From Diadema setosum (lineage: Eukaryota; Echinodermata; Echinoidea; Diadematoida; Diadematidae): DNA of 64,000 bases. Positions 27,182-33,492 of the stretch are shown piece after piece (position 1 is the first letter of the stretch; the number at the start of each line of letters is the position of its first letter). The translations under genes were made by a program, and so were the position numbers. The DNA is taken from the NCBI GenBank assembly GCA_033980235.1, contig CM067075.1, forward strand, positions 7,842,608-7,906,607, in the 5' to 3' direction. The notes beneath the pieces were generated by a model. The model ran no database searches, was not told where the DNA came from, and worked only from the letters and a program-made list of their open reading frames with translations.

Positions 27182-28984
27182 ATATAATCATATACAACTA
27201 AATATCTAACTTTGTAGTCCATTCCCCCAATGGGTAAGTTTGTACCTTTCAATTTTGTTTATAGAGATAAATGTCCACAGAAATGACTTTTCGGGGCACC
27301 AAATTAAGCCTAATGCTATACACGAAACCTCATCCGAACACTTTCGCTAGAACCTACCAAGAACATGATATTTTGGATTAAATTGGCGTTTCTACATTTG
27401 ATTCTTTACACCACTACAATGGATTTTTGGGGCCTTGTCATAATATAGTCGTATCAGTGATCGTATATAGAAGGGAAATGGCATGTTTAGAATGTAAGTA
27501 TTTTAAGTTAGCCCTTCCACGTTAGTGTAGGTGGTTTCTTTTAAAGCCATTTCGATCATCAGGACTATGATGTGAGTGATTTGCGAAATGTGCATTTGTA
27601 AATGAAAACTGCAACCAATCAAAACTAGTAAATGCGTTATCGGGCTTTACGGGCCCCCTTTGAGCACCCCCCCCCCTTCCTGTAATAATGATATGCAGGA
27701 TTGGTATGAAACATCATTTATATCTAATACACGATACTATTATATCATAAAGCTTTAATGAGTATTTTGCTGGATTTTTTATTTATTGTTTTGTCATTTC
27801 AACACCTATCTCTACGAGAAATTTAAATGACACGGTTTTCGAAACTGCAGATGGAAAGGCGGCATCCACTACAAGTAGGCCTATGCTTCCGTTTTTGACC
27901 AGCCTCATTGTGGTTATTGGATGCACTTCTTTACTAGGAGCTCTCGTGTGGAGGGTCTGGATGTAAGTATGACTTCCCTAACTTTAATCATAATGTGTAA
28001 CCGTCACCAATAATGATGCAAGCACTACTCTAAGATATTATTTTCGCGAGGGTTTAATTTTCGCAAATTTCGCAAATCACAGTCGGGTCGCGAATTTAAC
28101 ACGCGAAAATGTCACGTTGCGCTGAGGTAATTTGGACCCCGTTTACAGTGCGGGGCCGGGCTCGGCCGCGGCTCGGCCGCGGCTGAGCCCGGCCTCAATT
28201 GCGCGGCCGAGCCTCGCAATTTTGTCCGTTTACACTGCTGGGATCGGCCGCGCTTTTGATTCAAACCTTTCAATATTTTGTCGTAGTGGCGCTCTGCTTG
28301 TAAACAAATGCAATTTGGTATTGTCTGGTTTTCAGACCCTTTACCAAATGAATTCCGTGGCGACGAAGTCGCCGTTCGGGCAAAGGCCTTTGCCGAAGGA
28401 AAGAATCCTTTGCAGGACAAAACCACCTTAAACTATACTGGTTTTCGACGTTGAGGGGGTTAATATCCTGAATAGCGAAAAATACAGGCAGAGGGTTTGG
28501 AAGCCAGACTAAAATTGGCCGCGCAATTGGCCGCGCATTTGGCCCAGTTTGCGTTTACACTGAGAAAAGGCCGGGCTCGGCCGCGGCTCGGCCGCGGCCG
28601 AGACCACCTCCAGAGCGAGGCCAAATGCGAAGCCAATTTTGGCCTCGCATTTGGCCTTTTGCGCGTTTACACTGAAGCGAGGCTGGACTCGGCCGCGGCC
28701 GAGCCGCGGCCGAGCCTCGCACTGTAAACGGGGTCATAGTGCATTTATGATACCGTCGGTGTCAATTCGCGAAAACCACATCTCACGAAAATGTCTCTGA
28801 CCTCCTAATTCGAGAAAATATCTATATGCGAAAATAACAGCTACATTGTCGATGGAAATATGTCCTACAGTACATACTGTATGCAATAAATGAAAAAAAA
28901 AAAAACACCTATTATTAAATGAGTACAAGAATGCAGACAATCAGAAGCGATGAAATGACTCACGTGCGCGCTCTTTAATCTCTT

Positions 28985-29023
<39 letters not shown>

Positions 29024-29863
29024 CGTAACTATTGGGTACACTTTATCCTGTGGTCAAAGAGGTTCTATAAGCCTGTGACACATTATCGATCGCTGTGTGG
29101 GCGTGGTACGAACCGAACCCGGATGTATTCACACGGTCGTTTGCACGACCAAAGATCTGGGCGGACCGTTGGAATGCAATACATGTTAAAAAGTTACCGG
29201 TACCTATAGGTGAAAAATAGATTATAGACCCATTTTATAAAACAAAAGTTGTTTTAATAATGTCCATGTCTATGTTGATAATGTTCGCTATGGAAATTCT
29301 GTAAATCTTGCGATCTGGTGCATACTTACTATATATGATTTTTTTTAATTCTTATTTCAGAAAATTTATCAAAATGCGACTTTTTGCGGTGGTTGTTAGA
29401 AATCCATGATATTGTGTTTGTTGCTGCTTTTTCGGAGGTGAGGAGGGTCTGTTGCGTGAGACTTGTAAGGCCTGCTACTACTTTAGGATTTGACTGTGGG
29501 TTTAAATGGTCCAACAGAAATATATTAATGATTTCTGTGATGCGTCCAATAGAGATTTTTCTCATGTTCCATCCGTTTACTTTCCGCATTGAAACGATAG
29601 ATGCCTATAACGGTTTTTATAGTTATATAATAATTCTTCACTTGCTTTTTTAAACTTGTTTCTCTAGAAGACGAAGGAAGCGACGGCAACGAAATGCTGA
29701 TGGCGAGGTGACTAGATCTTCGGATCATGATTCAAATGTCACTTACGAGGATACACTTCTGGGCGAAGAGGTGGGCAGGGTAACTTTCTTGCGTGACCAG
29801 GATAATATGGAAAGCGACGAAGTCATCTATGACCTAATCCCGGGCACGAAGGCACAAAAATGA
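4878..29863 (+). CDS. LAR-like triple-Ig membrane receptor with ITIM tail (7 exons)
   Basis: Seven exons (4902-4968, 5147-5452, 14506-14685, 15313-15423, 26251-26496, 27851-27962, 29668-29863) with GT-AG ends join in one frame. Their total is 1218 nt, or 405 residues plus stop, counted from the ATG at 4902. Order: signal peptide (1-22); Ig1 (Cys46/Trp61/Cys104); Ig2 (Cys154/Trp166/Cys202); Ig3 (Cys237/Trp249/Cys285); one membrane helix (about 318-336); a basic RRRKRRQR stop-transfer; and a 65-residue tail. The three Ig domains match Ig1-3 of LAR/PTPdelta/PTPsigma in order and signature (CAANGDPPPEIVWFKD, NLTC, ATYTC). Fibronectin III and phosphatase domains are absent. The tail has Tyr367 and Tyr395; V393-I-Y-D-L-I398 fits the ITIM consensus that recruits SH2 phosphatases. 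Phase 1 joins of the Ig exons are typical of Ig genes. LAR relatedness is sequence-based; an inhibitory signalling role is inference. The ATG at 4878 is in frame right after a stop but has weak context; 4902 has A at -3. Confidence 0.85.
4902..4968 (+). CDS. Ig receptor exon 1: signal peptide
   Basis: Encodes a Met-rich start and a Leu-rich hydrophobic core (FAVLLLSLF) ending near ...YIAS, a good signal peptide. The donor is T^GTGAGT in phase 1. In-frame ATGs at 4878, 4902 and 4914 are possible; 4902 is preferred for A at -3. A three-codon upstream ORF (ATG GAT TAG) starts at about 4885. Confidence 0.75.
5147..5452 (+). CDS. Ig receptor exon 2: Ig domain 1
   Basis: A complete I-set-type Ig domain in one phase 1-1 exon, with the acceptor after a C/T-rich tract at 5145-5146 and donor GTGAGA. 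Cys46, Trp61 and Cys104 are present with DDG before the second Cys. The usual tyrosine two residues before that Cys is Ile (TVIRC). N-glycosylation sequons are N112-A-T and N117-A-T. The Lys-rich heparan-binding loop of LAR Ig1 is not conserved (RNGEQL instead). Confidence 0.85.
5704..6408 (-). mobile_element. GC-rich non-autonomous transposon, copy A
   Basis: Both ends carry the inverted terminus GACCCCGTTTACAGTGC. Subterminal DNA is dense in GGCCGCGGCCGAG palindromes. The AT-richer middle (CTGCAAAGGATT..., CGACTTCGTCGCC) matches copy B at 28135-28735 in reverse orientation. Relative to B, about 100 bp of one end is duplicated in inverted orientation (about 6230-6330). The open frames across it are palindrome artefacts. 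No target-site duplication is clear and the superfamily is not assigned. Confidence 0.8.
7080..8090 (+). repeat. Two diverged direct copies of an interspersed repeat
   Basis: The segment ~7080-7450 and the segment ~7740-8090 share blocks such as GTTAGTCT, GAAGTTTCGCT, CAGTTCTTGAAT, CACAAC-TG-CATAT, CTGATCATTAT and GTCNTTTTTTT in the same order. This is a repeated, non-coding unit; the 90-codon frame at 7036-7308 lies inside it and is not supported as a gene. Confidence 0.5.
12000..12435 (+). pseudogene. Degraded non-LTR reverse transcriptase
   Basis: Fragments in shifting frames match jockey/CR1-type RT in the right order: QFGFRKK (12002-12022), AFDNV (12069-12084, the motif around the first catalytic Asp), ELRHYGIQG (~12147-12172) and SCGVPQGSLLGP (~12380-12415), then FIL followed by a stop where YINDL is expected. 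Stops and frameshifts separate them and the YADD region is gone. An old dead copy on the + strand. Confidence 0.7.
14035..14180. repeat. TTCGTTA/TTCCGAA palindromic repeat
   Basis: Repeated GGTTCGTTA and TTCNGAAGGTT motifs in both orientations (AACGAACCTT from 14130) give a loose inverted repeat. The same family is much denser at 31340-31548. Confidence 0.6.
14349..14395. repeat. 20-bp-stem hairpin
   Basis: AAGTGTCGCGCGATCGATTT (14349-14368) pairs with 14376-14395 with two mismatches across a 7 nt loop. It sits ~110 nt upstream of the Ig2 exon acceptor. Probably the centre of a MITE; no function can be read. Confidence 0.7.
14506..14685 (+). CDS. Ig receptor exon 3: Ig domain 2, first half
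   Basis: Encodes residues ~125-184 with Cys154 and the CAANGDPPPEIVWFKD block, the closest match to LAR Ig2 in the gene. Acceptor TATTAG at 14504-14505, donor GTAAGT at 14686, phase 1 at both ends. Ig2 is split by an intron before the second Cys, unlike Ig1. Confidence 0.85.
14686..15312. other. Intron 3 of the Ig receptor gene
   Basis: Holds a G-run at 14823-14836, a (GA)n run at about 15127-15146 and a C-rich tract just before the acceptor. Nothing else is recognised. Confidence 0.6.
15313..15423 (+). CDS. Ig receptor exon 4: Ig domain 2, second half
   Basis: Encodes HLQILRTFKKNQGLYQCAA and the closing strands, with Tyr200 and Cys202. The AG at 15311-15312 is the only nearby acceptor that keeps the frame; the AG at 15322-15323 would shift it. 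Donor G^GTGAGT in phase 1. A (TA)n/T-run microsatellite begins ~10 nt beyond the donor (15433-15487). Confidence 0.8.
15545..15925 (+). mobile_element. tRNA-derived SINE
   Basis: The head is tRNA-like: CACTCAGTCGGTAGCGCGTC (A-box region, 15570-15589) and GGGTTCGATTTCC (B-box with one extra T, 15614-15626). The body includes GCACGTAAAAGACCC, a block common in invertebrate SINE tails. No intact tRNA cloverleaf. The 3' end is approximate. Confidence 0.75.
15930..16275. repeat. Imperfect foldback
   Basis: The block at ~15930-15990 (ACCCCCATTCC..., CATCGGTCACT, CGGAAGCAAAGTTT) reappears as its reverse complement at ~16208-16275. The interior also pairs (GAGTGTCAGAC with GTCTGACACTG). Non-coding hairpin-type element. 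Confidence 0.65.
16390..16650 (-). repeat. Left inverted terminus of composite element
   Basis: Begins with CACACTAATAGTCCATGGGC and is the reverse complement of the stretch at ~25700-25970, including GGTACCATCTGAGGTGGC and TATAGAAAGAAGAGCACTG. A partial third copy ends at 23280. Together the outer copies bracket ~9.6 kb. Confidence 0.7.
17152..20961 (-). CDS. LINE ORF2: endonuclease-RT-RNase H polyprotein
   Basis: 1269 residues, uninterrupted. An N-terminal AP-like endonuclease (~13-230) has N19, E49, GDFN (D147/N149) and S-D-H (S220-H223). RT (~500-790) has SYRPITLL, FIDLVKAYD (D606), GLPQGSPLSP and YADD (692-695). RNase H (~985-1115) has YTDGS (D991), E1027, FTDS (D1053), the WVPGH loop and D1106. 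A CPYC-H-C zinc-binding motif lies near ~1210-1230. Every catalytic residue checked is present, so the copy is plausibly competent. The ATG overlaps the ORF1 stop by 13 nt (ATGCAGCAGTTAA, 20949-20961), which suggests coupled re-initiation. It would nick target DNA and reverse-transcribe its own RNA in the nucleus. Confidence 0.92.
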   Translation of the reverse strand: MQQLNRNLFMTALVILQWNAQGMNAHGGELIRYINSEHVGVIHLICIQESWFVENTELNIPQYTTLSRNRKNGQRGGGVTIYVHDSVSFEEVRIYEEIEMQLIDIYLDDYVLSVVNYYNPCKKLNDDTLNMLLLKVRDVSKVLIVGDFNSHNVLWGSLRTDLNGKLLEKFMMCNNLVLLNDGSGTRIDSHTGKTSCLDLSITSATLAGKCMWQVLTESLGSDHYVVCTQLYISANPFHLREINTGGENQSFRKINWKKFASLCNDQLTVDCVDKFEKDASPTTLFEEFMVRLTKILGISSYRPKDTKRNPVPWWTKDCTDKIKQRNKIQRKLRRQWSKALQNEFIQRKAEAQRTIRKAKHDYWQSFSAKLNRFSSVSKVWQTIKRLNGIPVKQKNMPALHSEEDIIINDKCKAHVLGKYFGCVGGKEENDENYKDICEVWGSVRTDSDSSRELVYNEPFQFRELERALSSRKGTKPGLDGIGYEVYCNMPIHSKELLLLIYNRIWETGLIPQACKHSILIPILKANKPPTELSSYRPITLLPCFMKIMEIMVKERINFLVEKNDLLSPIQSGFRKGRSCVDNIIHLENEIQKNLKVSIKTVAVFIDLVKAYDRLWPEAVLVKLWKANIRGNLLHFIANMLSKRTFQVRVGNALSETMEMVNGLPQGSPLSPILFNLMLRDIPVRPNPKVLLYADDCVIWQSGNDITEVVLCLQGYLNILNEWFKRWGMLISSPKTVPILFSRSNKEEPILLYLDKQPLIQRKEHRYLGVILDKRLTWKSHIQDLACRSKKKINILKCLAYAKWSGGIKDLITVYKSLILSLLDYACEAYDSASDFVKNILNSVQYQALTISLGSKVGTSLRTLQTESGEMPLDMRRKLLSARYIKRIETTPDHPLLKDVGDCWQYRFYDNKTCSSNPFGNRIKQMKEEVYLDMPVEPVTPLTIPLWHIPKVNVSTELSGLISKSDNPLFQNQMSLEITQKKWSHYLHVYTDGSRSLTGIVGAAFFAPYYKYSEWKRLQDFTSSYRSELAAIFMALTWLRQLSNVYTGVVIFTDSLSALRALETCKFEDAFVKEIHVLSMHLLFRGMIVHFEWVPGHCGITGNETVDKAAKTALQEKHIGINNGLNKMEVKSVLSSHFNKKWQKRWEETQSPLKEVQKYVSGKYECRLKNRKEQILIHQVRMGNIGLNYDKWKVNLHETGNCPYCPEKENLSHFLYDCPKYLIERAMLIADIGGKDQRDIRKVLSTKNVDHLRALISYVKRTGRFSKRLI
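20949..22457 (-). CDS. LINE ORF1: gag-like RNA-binding protein
   Basis: 502 residues, uninterrupted. The N-terminus is acidic/basic and low in complexity with KRRK-type patches (~51-57). The middle (~100-250) is a probable RRM-like fold judged only by position. Three zinc knuckles follow: CFKCQRHGHTAANC (259-272), CVRCGESHSFEEC (278-290) and CVNCGDDHSAAYNGC (298-312). Then come SYAEAA and a Ser/Thr/Pro/Gln-rich region. Such proteins coat LINE RNA and escort it to DNA. The 13 nt overlap with ORF2 is in a different frame. Confidence 0.9.
   Translation of the reverse strand: MASCETMAVAAASREYDRAVDPKGAFDPKGTDSDTSYDKVHEEDYRVVSGRRKKRKYREGSSTVEEISTRRGSMSNSTDSETDYDNYENVFRTPKANPPDLKVFITPIERSKSLRNISLLVIAKSIQNVSGSPPEFMKSMNAGILVKCRNEKQLRQISDIQQIGNVPVKTQKHQSAKGVISGVPIEMGEEEIKSELKRQKVINVKRITRKTYNQEKKDTLYTPTRSVILTFDSKQIPEEVILCFQSFNVKQWIPPVVRCFKCQRHGHTAANCRSKIRCVRCGESHSFEECPRKENPKCVNCGDDHSAAYNGCKMIKRAKEIQKLKTAHSLSYAEAARTYRAKEEQTKEKTQKTPLPNRVSYASAATMATNSGNLPVAGAEGLARTKPQKQTAPRILPSLPSSTVNQAVETISNLMVGTDRKTDTNKGNVVESQTSNSTTDKTEQKGNPPGSNFLMNASNEEIISFVVKIVLIFVSEQTEPEILALIRSLVEQVLIERSKCSS
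22697..23840. repeat. Foldback with 143-bp tandem units
   Basis: Two nearly identical 143 bp units (22697-22839, 22840-22979) each contain two versions of CGCTTAGTCTTTATTCAAG. The arm ~22697-23103 is repeated in reverse complement at ~23552-23833 (GGAAATAAAGC, TTTTCACCGGAAAATGATGA, GATAAAGGGATATACACTGT). The loop holds a partial copy of the composite-element terminus (ends 23280) and a (GT)n run. Confidence 0.8.
24332..24597 (+). repeat. 133-bp tandem duplication inside the transposon
   Basis: Two copies of a 133 bp unit starting AGAGTGCCAACAGGTGCC (24332) and AGAGTACCAACAGGTGCC (24465) differ at only a few sites. They include the palindrome GGCGACACTGTCGTC. A recent local duplication. Confidence 0.9.
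25063..25293 (-). CDS. Unidentified 76-residue acidic ORF in the transposon
   Basis: Starts MAGFDDIADSELCNLLEIEQ and is markedly acidic through about residue 32, then becomes hydrophobic and low in complexity. The first ~35 codons read like real protein, possibly a first exon. No family is recognised and no convincing donor follows. It may be a captured or transposon-encoded exon, or chance. Confidence 0.2.
   Translation of the reverse strand: MAGFDDIADSELCNLLEIEQLELVPDDSEIDSNRMSIFIVFLASPNRSLYTNSTLQYSTTATGTHLHVFVSVVVKI
25700..25970 (+). repeat. Right inverted terminus of composite element
   Basis: Ends ...GGCCCATGGACTATAAGTGT, the inverted counterpart of 16390-16650. Similarity of both ends extends a few bases past the CTA, so the exact terminus and any target-site duplication are unresolved. 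Confidence 0.7.
26251..26496 (+). CDS. Ig receptor exon 5: Ig domain 3
   Basis: Encodes Cys237, Trp249 and Cys285 with SATYTCEA, matching LAR Ig3 (NLTC...YVKW...SANYTC). Sequons N234-L-T and N276-I-T. The donor is G^GTTAGT, phase 1. The acceptor at 26249-26250 is the only local AG that gives an open frame, because a 20-bp tandem repeat (26218-26257) puts AGs at 26218 and 26230 out of frame. About 10-12 residues of the first strand expected from LAR are therefore missing. Confidence 0.75.
26497..27850. other. Intron 5 of the Ig receptor gene
   Basis: Holds a diverged short relative of the 32394-33011 foldback (about 26735-26905; GGAATGCACCTTCCCCT, ATTGACAGATGA) and a long (CA)n/(TA)n microsatellite at about 27103-27177. 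Nothing else recognised. Confidence 0.65.
27851..27962 (+). CDS. Ig receptor exon 6: stalk and membrane helix
   Basis: Encodes a short Ser/Thr stalk, then FLTSLIVVIGCTSLLGALV (318-336), a single membrane-spanning helix. Acceptor ACTGCAG, phase 1; donor AT^GTAAGT, phase 2. It is the only exon that shifts from phase 1 to phase 2. Confidence 0.85.
27963..29667. other. Intron 6 of the Ig receptor gene
   Basis: A TTCGCGAA-rich MITE (about 28025-28840) is interrupted by GC-rich transposon copy B (28135-28735). A poly-A run lies at about 28988-29021. No exon recognised. Confidence 0.65.
28135..28735 (+). mobile_element. GC-rich non-autonomous transposon, copy B
   Basis: 601 bp with inverted termini GACCCCGTTTACAGTGC at both ends. 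It matches copy A (5704-6408) in reverse orientation through the whole interior, without A's extra inverted duplication. It sits inside a TTCGCGAA-rich MITE, so it inserted later. Confidence 0.85.
29668..29863 (+). CDS. Ig receptor exon 7: cytoplasmic tail with ITIM
   Basis: Encodes the basic RRRKRRQR segment and an acidic tail ending ...LIPGTKAQK. Tyr367 is in NVTYEDTLL, which lacks the +3 aliphatic residue. Tyr395 is in VIYDLI, a full ITIM match; 27 residues separate the tyrosines, so this is not an ITAM. The acceptor is a NAGNAG (TAGAAG, 29665-29670); use of the second AG would drop one Arg. The stop TGA is at 29861-29863. Confidence 0.88.
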
Positions 29864-30474
29864 ATGACGATTACACCCGTTTTATCTAAGAAGGCTGAGA
29901 AAGAAGAGCTGCGAGGGAAAAAAAATGTAAATGAAATACTGACAGAAATTTAGTAGCCATGTAGCTAGGGGCCGTGGAACTGGGGTTGGAGGGCTGGGGA
30001 TCGCAGCCCCTACGGAAACACATACGCACACACTCACACTCTGGGTTCTTTAAACCAATCAAAAACAAAAACGAGGGAAAAAAATGAAAATCACTACAAA
30101 ACCAAATACTTTCCGAGGGTTGCGTTTTGAGATTCTTTCTGTCCCGTCCAAGCACCATCAATACCCTCGAGCCACCCCCCCCCCCATCACACACACACAT
30201 ACACACTATATAAAGAGCGTTCCGCGGCTCTGATAGAAATGGCCCTCGAGCGTCGAGACCGACACTGCCTACGTACATCGTGATGTCGGTCTCGTAGTAC
30301 TTTCTTGCCTGGTATCGGACTCGATCGTGGTCCTTGTTTGCCTAGTGTCGGACTCATGGACCTTATTTGCTCTATTATAGTATCGAGCTCTTGGACGGTA
30401 TGACTCGTGGGTGGCGGACTCGTGACCCGCACACTGATAATCAGGGTAAATAAACAGAGTTGTAATAATGCTTC

Positions 30475-30905
30475 AGTGGAAACGCCTTGGAGTGGTTTGG
30501 TAGTCCCACCTTTTATTAAGACCACTTTGTTTTGCCTTTTTTGATATCTCAGCCAGTTCAAATCCGATTTTGATTAAATAAACTTTGAATTCAACTTTTC
30601 ATTTCATTTCATTTCATTTCATTTCATTTTATTTCATTTTCGGCCAAAGCATATAATATGACAATTGCATGTAAACAAATAAAGTACAATGTAACTTGTG
30701 CATATCCAAATGAAATTTAAATACACGTCATTTGTTTACATGAAACAATAAACATACTTTAGTTGAAGAGATACATGGACAAAGCTTAGAATTGTATGCT
30801 CAGCTTTCGTATCTCATATAAGAGGTTTCTCATTATGTCACAAAAAGTTGAAGTCTGCATCCCCCATCTCAACCAAAATAATACTTTCCCTCTGTTCCGT
30901 CCATG
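30475..30905. repeat. Foldback family C, copy 1 (interrupted)
   Basis: Shares GGTAGTCCCACCTTTTATTA, GATATCTCAGCCA and ATAAACTTTGAATTC with copies at 40665-41135 and 48895-49263, plus the downstream block TTTCTCATTATGTCAC. A TTTCA microsatellite and other DNA split it. Confidence 0.6.
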
Positions 30906-31339
30906 CTCTCCGTGTGCTGCTGACCTCCGCTTCCTCTCTATTCCTTTCTTTCTTTCTTCCTCCCTTCTCTCTCCATGTCCATTCACAACGTCTCTTGATG
31001 TTTTTCCTATGTATGTCTTTATTTCTCCGAGCGTCTGTGTCCTGCATGTGTGTGCGTGTTTGTGCGTGTGTGTGTCTGTGTGTGTGCGCGTGTTTCTTTG
31101 TACTTCCGTTACATACTTTTTTTTCCCCTTCGTAAGTTCAATTTATTGAGTGGGCCACATCTCCACTTAAGCTTGTAAATTACTCGCGCAGGTCTCTCTT
31201 TTCCAAAATACAGTGACTTCGGACTATCGATGTTCATGTTCATGTTCATCGCTTACCTTACGCCTAAAATATGCGTACTAGCATTCACACTCTCTTGCAC
31301 TAAAGCTGTCACCTGCACACGCGACGCACTGTCACTTGC

Positions 31340-31548
31340 GGGTGCTGTTCGTTATTCTGAAGGTTCGTTATTCCGAAGGTTCGTTTTTCCGAAGGTTCTT
31401 TAATCCGAAACACACAAATTCCCTTTACCTAGAGGTTCGTTAATCCGAAAATGAAGAGGGTTCCTTAATCCGAACATTTGTGGCGTTATTCCGAAGGTTC
31501 GTTGATCAGAAAATGCAATTCGGAATAACGAACCTTCGGAATAACGAA
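31340..31548. repeat. Array of TTCGTTATTCCGAAGG palindromic units
   Basis: At least eight close copies of GTTCGTTATTCCGAAGG or GTTCGTTAATCCGAAA run in tandem with short spacers. They end with the reverse complement (GGAATAACGAACCTTCGG), so the array can fold. Confidence 0.85.
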
Positions 31549-32393
31549 CTGTAACCGTCACTTGCATACACCTACACTTCTATTATACCAGTAGTCAAAG
31601 GTGCTGCGTGTTTTTTTTTTTTTGTTCTTCTTTTTTTTTAAAGCGCCAAGTGACTGTTTTTCTTTTCCGTTGTTCATGTTTTTTCTTTAGCAAAATATGT
31701 TTGGTACATAACGTTAAGATTAAGAGTTTTATATGTAGATCTATTGGTGTTGTAATATATTCGTATATAGGACCTCATCCACGTCAAGCTTTGCTTATGA
31801 TGACGGTCCCCTGTATTGACTTCTCCTTTGTTCATAAATGCAGTATGCCTTATGCTGCTTTGATTATGTTATTACAGACTGATGTTGTTATGAAATTGGC
31901 ATTTCTTTTATTGATTTGTATTTATACTCTCCTTTTTTTTCTTTGCATACTCTGTATCACTTCGTTTTCATTTGTTATTGTATATATTTGAAGAAAAAAA
32001 AAATGCAGAAATAAACCAAACCAGCCAACCAATGTATCTAATAATAATGTATTACTTTGATTTTGTTTGTAATGTTCCGGGCGAAAATGTGGTATTGGAA
32101 ATAAAATCAGATATGAATTAAATTGAATGGCATTAATTCAACTGAAGTAACGGGAAAGGCGGCATTTTCAGTAAAAAGAAAGTAAGAGAAAAGAGAGTAA
32201 ATGACATTATGTTGAAAAAACCCCAACAAGATCCGGAATTACATCATTAGTCTCCTCGGTCTCGTTCGTTCAACCGCATAATTAGAGAATCTCTAATTAG
32301 TGATTGTATGTTTGTGTGTGCGTATATATACATACATATGTGTGAGTGTGTGTGTGTGTATGTGTGTGTGTGTGCGTTTAACGCTGCACTTAA

Positions 32394-33011
32394 AGGAGCC
32401 CTGAAATCCAAATGCACGTTGATTTGTGTTGATTTATGATACCCTCAACATCACTTTTGCGGTGAAATGAATATCTAAAAACATTCCATATATTTTTAAC
32501 GATTTTTTTTTCTTCTATTTTTCTTCAGATTACTTGGGAACGCCCACAAAAAAAATCCTTGCAAACCAATCAATATTGATATTCTTGAGATGACCCCATC
32601 TGTCAATCATTGCTAAAGTACTGAAATGTTTAACAAAAGAGATTGGAATGCACCTTCCTCTCGATTCAGCATAACTTGCATGTTTCTGTAATATTAATGT
32701 GACTAACAAAAGACATGGCGAGGGAACATGCAAGTTATGCTGAGTCGAGGGGAAGGTGCATTCCAATGTCTTTTGTTAAACATTTCAGTACTTCAGCAAT
32801 GATTGACAGATGAGGTCATTTCAAGAATATCAATATTGATTGGTTTGGAAGGATTTTTTTGTGGGCGTTCCCAAGTAATCTGAAGAAAAATAGAAGAAAA
32901 AATCGTTAAAGATATGTGGAATGTTTCTAGATATTCGTTTCACCGCAAAAGTGATGTTGAGGGTATCATAAATCAACACTAATCAACATGCATTTGGATT
33001 TCAGGGCCCCT
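32394..33011. mobile_element. 618-bp foldback MITE with TTAA target sites
   Basis: AGGAGCCCTGAAATCCAAAT at the left end is mirrored at the right end, and the ~300 bp arms pair nearly throughout. TTAA flanks both ends (32390-32393, 33012-33015). A paralogous empty site at 33508-33545 reads GCACTTAATAC, confirming insertion at TTAA as for piggyBac/Kolobok-type elements. Confidence 0.85.
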
Positions 33012-33037
33012 TTAATAAGCCATGATAATAAAGAATG

Positions 33038-33340
33038 CAGAGACTCCAACTCTCCCGTTTTCGACGGGAGATCTCCCGCCGAAAGCCCATTTTTGCACAA
33101 TCTCCCGTTCTCCCGTTTGAGATTTGATTTCTCCCGCCCTGGCTCTGTGTCTCCCGGTGGAAAGGATTTCTTACTTATTTCTATCGTATTTTGAAAAAAT
33201 AAGCCTTAGATAGCACCAGAGAACATCTAGAATCCTAGAAACTTCGCGCTTCGCACACATCAACTTGGAGTCTCCCGTTTGCTAGGAGTTTCGGGCGGGA
33301 GAATCTCCAGATCAGAAGGTGCTTGGGGTTGGAGTCTCTG
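33038..33340. mobile_element. 303-bp CTCCCG-rich MITE (hAT-like ends)
   Basis: Termini CAGAGACTCCAAC and GTTGGAGTCTCTG are perfect inverted repeats. AGAATG is duplicated on both sides (33032-33037, 33341-33346). The interior repeats CTCCCGTTT/GGGAGA. The paralogous site at ~33530-33545 lacks it. Confidence 0.85.
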
Positions 33341-33346
33341 AGAATG

Positions 33347-33438
33347 TACGCTTTTTTCACGTGATTGGTGAACGAACAGCACGCTTATAATGTTAACCCA
33401 TCATTGTACATGGTTATCATGGATCAGCAGTTGCATAT

Positions 33439-33492
<54 letters not shown>

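Larger units (their letters stand above)
29864..32388. other. 3' UTR candidate and repeat-rich intergenic DNA
   Basis: Follows the receptor stop codon. AATAAA-like signals occur near 30568, 30676 and 32097; the last, in a T/G-rich setting, could end a long 3' UTR but nothing decides it. Also holds the old repeat related to positions 1-380 (30240-30430), a foldback-family fragment (30475-30905), a TTTCA microsatellite (30600-30640) and the TTCGTTA array. Confidence 0.45.

Noticed and set aside
29700..29850. ITAM in the receptor tail
   Set aside because: The first tyrosine lacks an aliphatic +3 residue (YEDT) and 27 residues separate the tyrosines, too many for an ITAM.
31608..31991. 127-codon Phe-rich ORF
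   Set aside because: T-rich DNA read in frame; product is a Phe/Leu/Ser homopolymer-like string.
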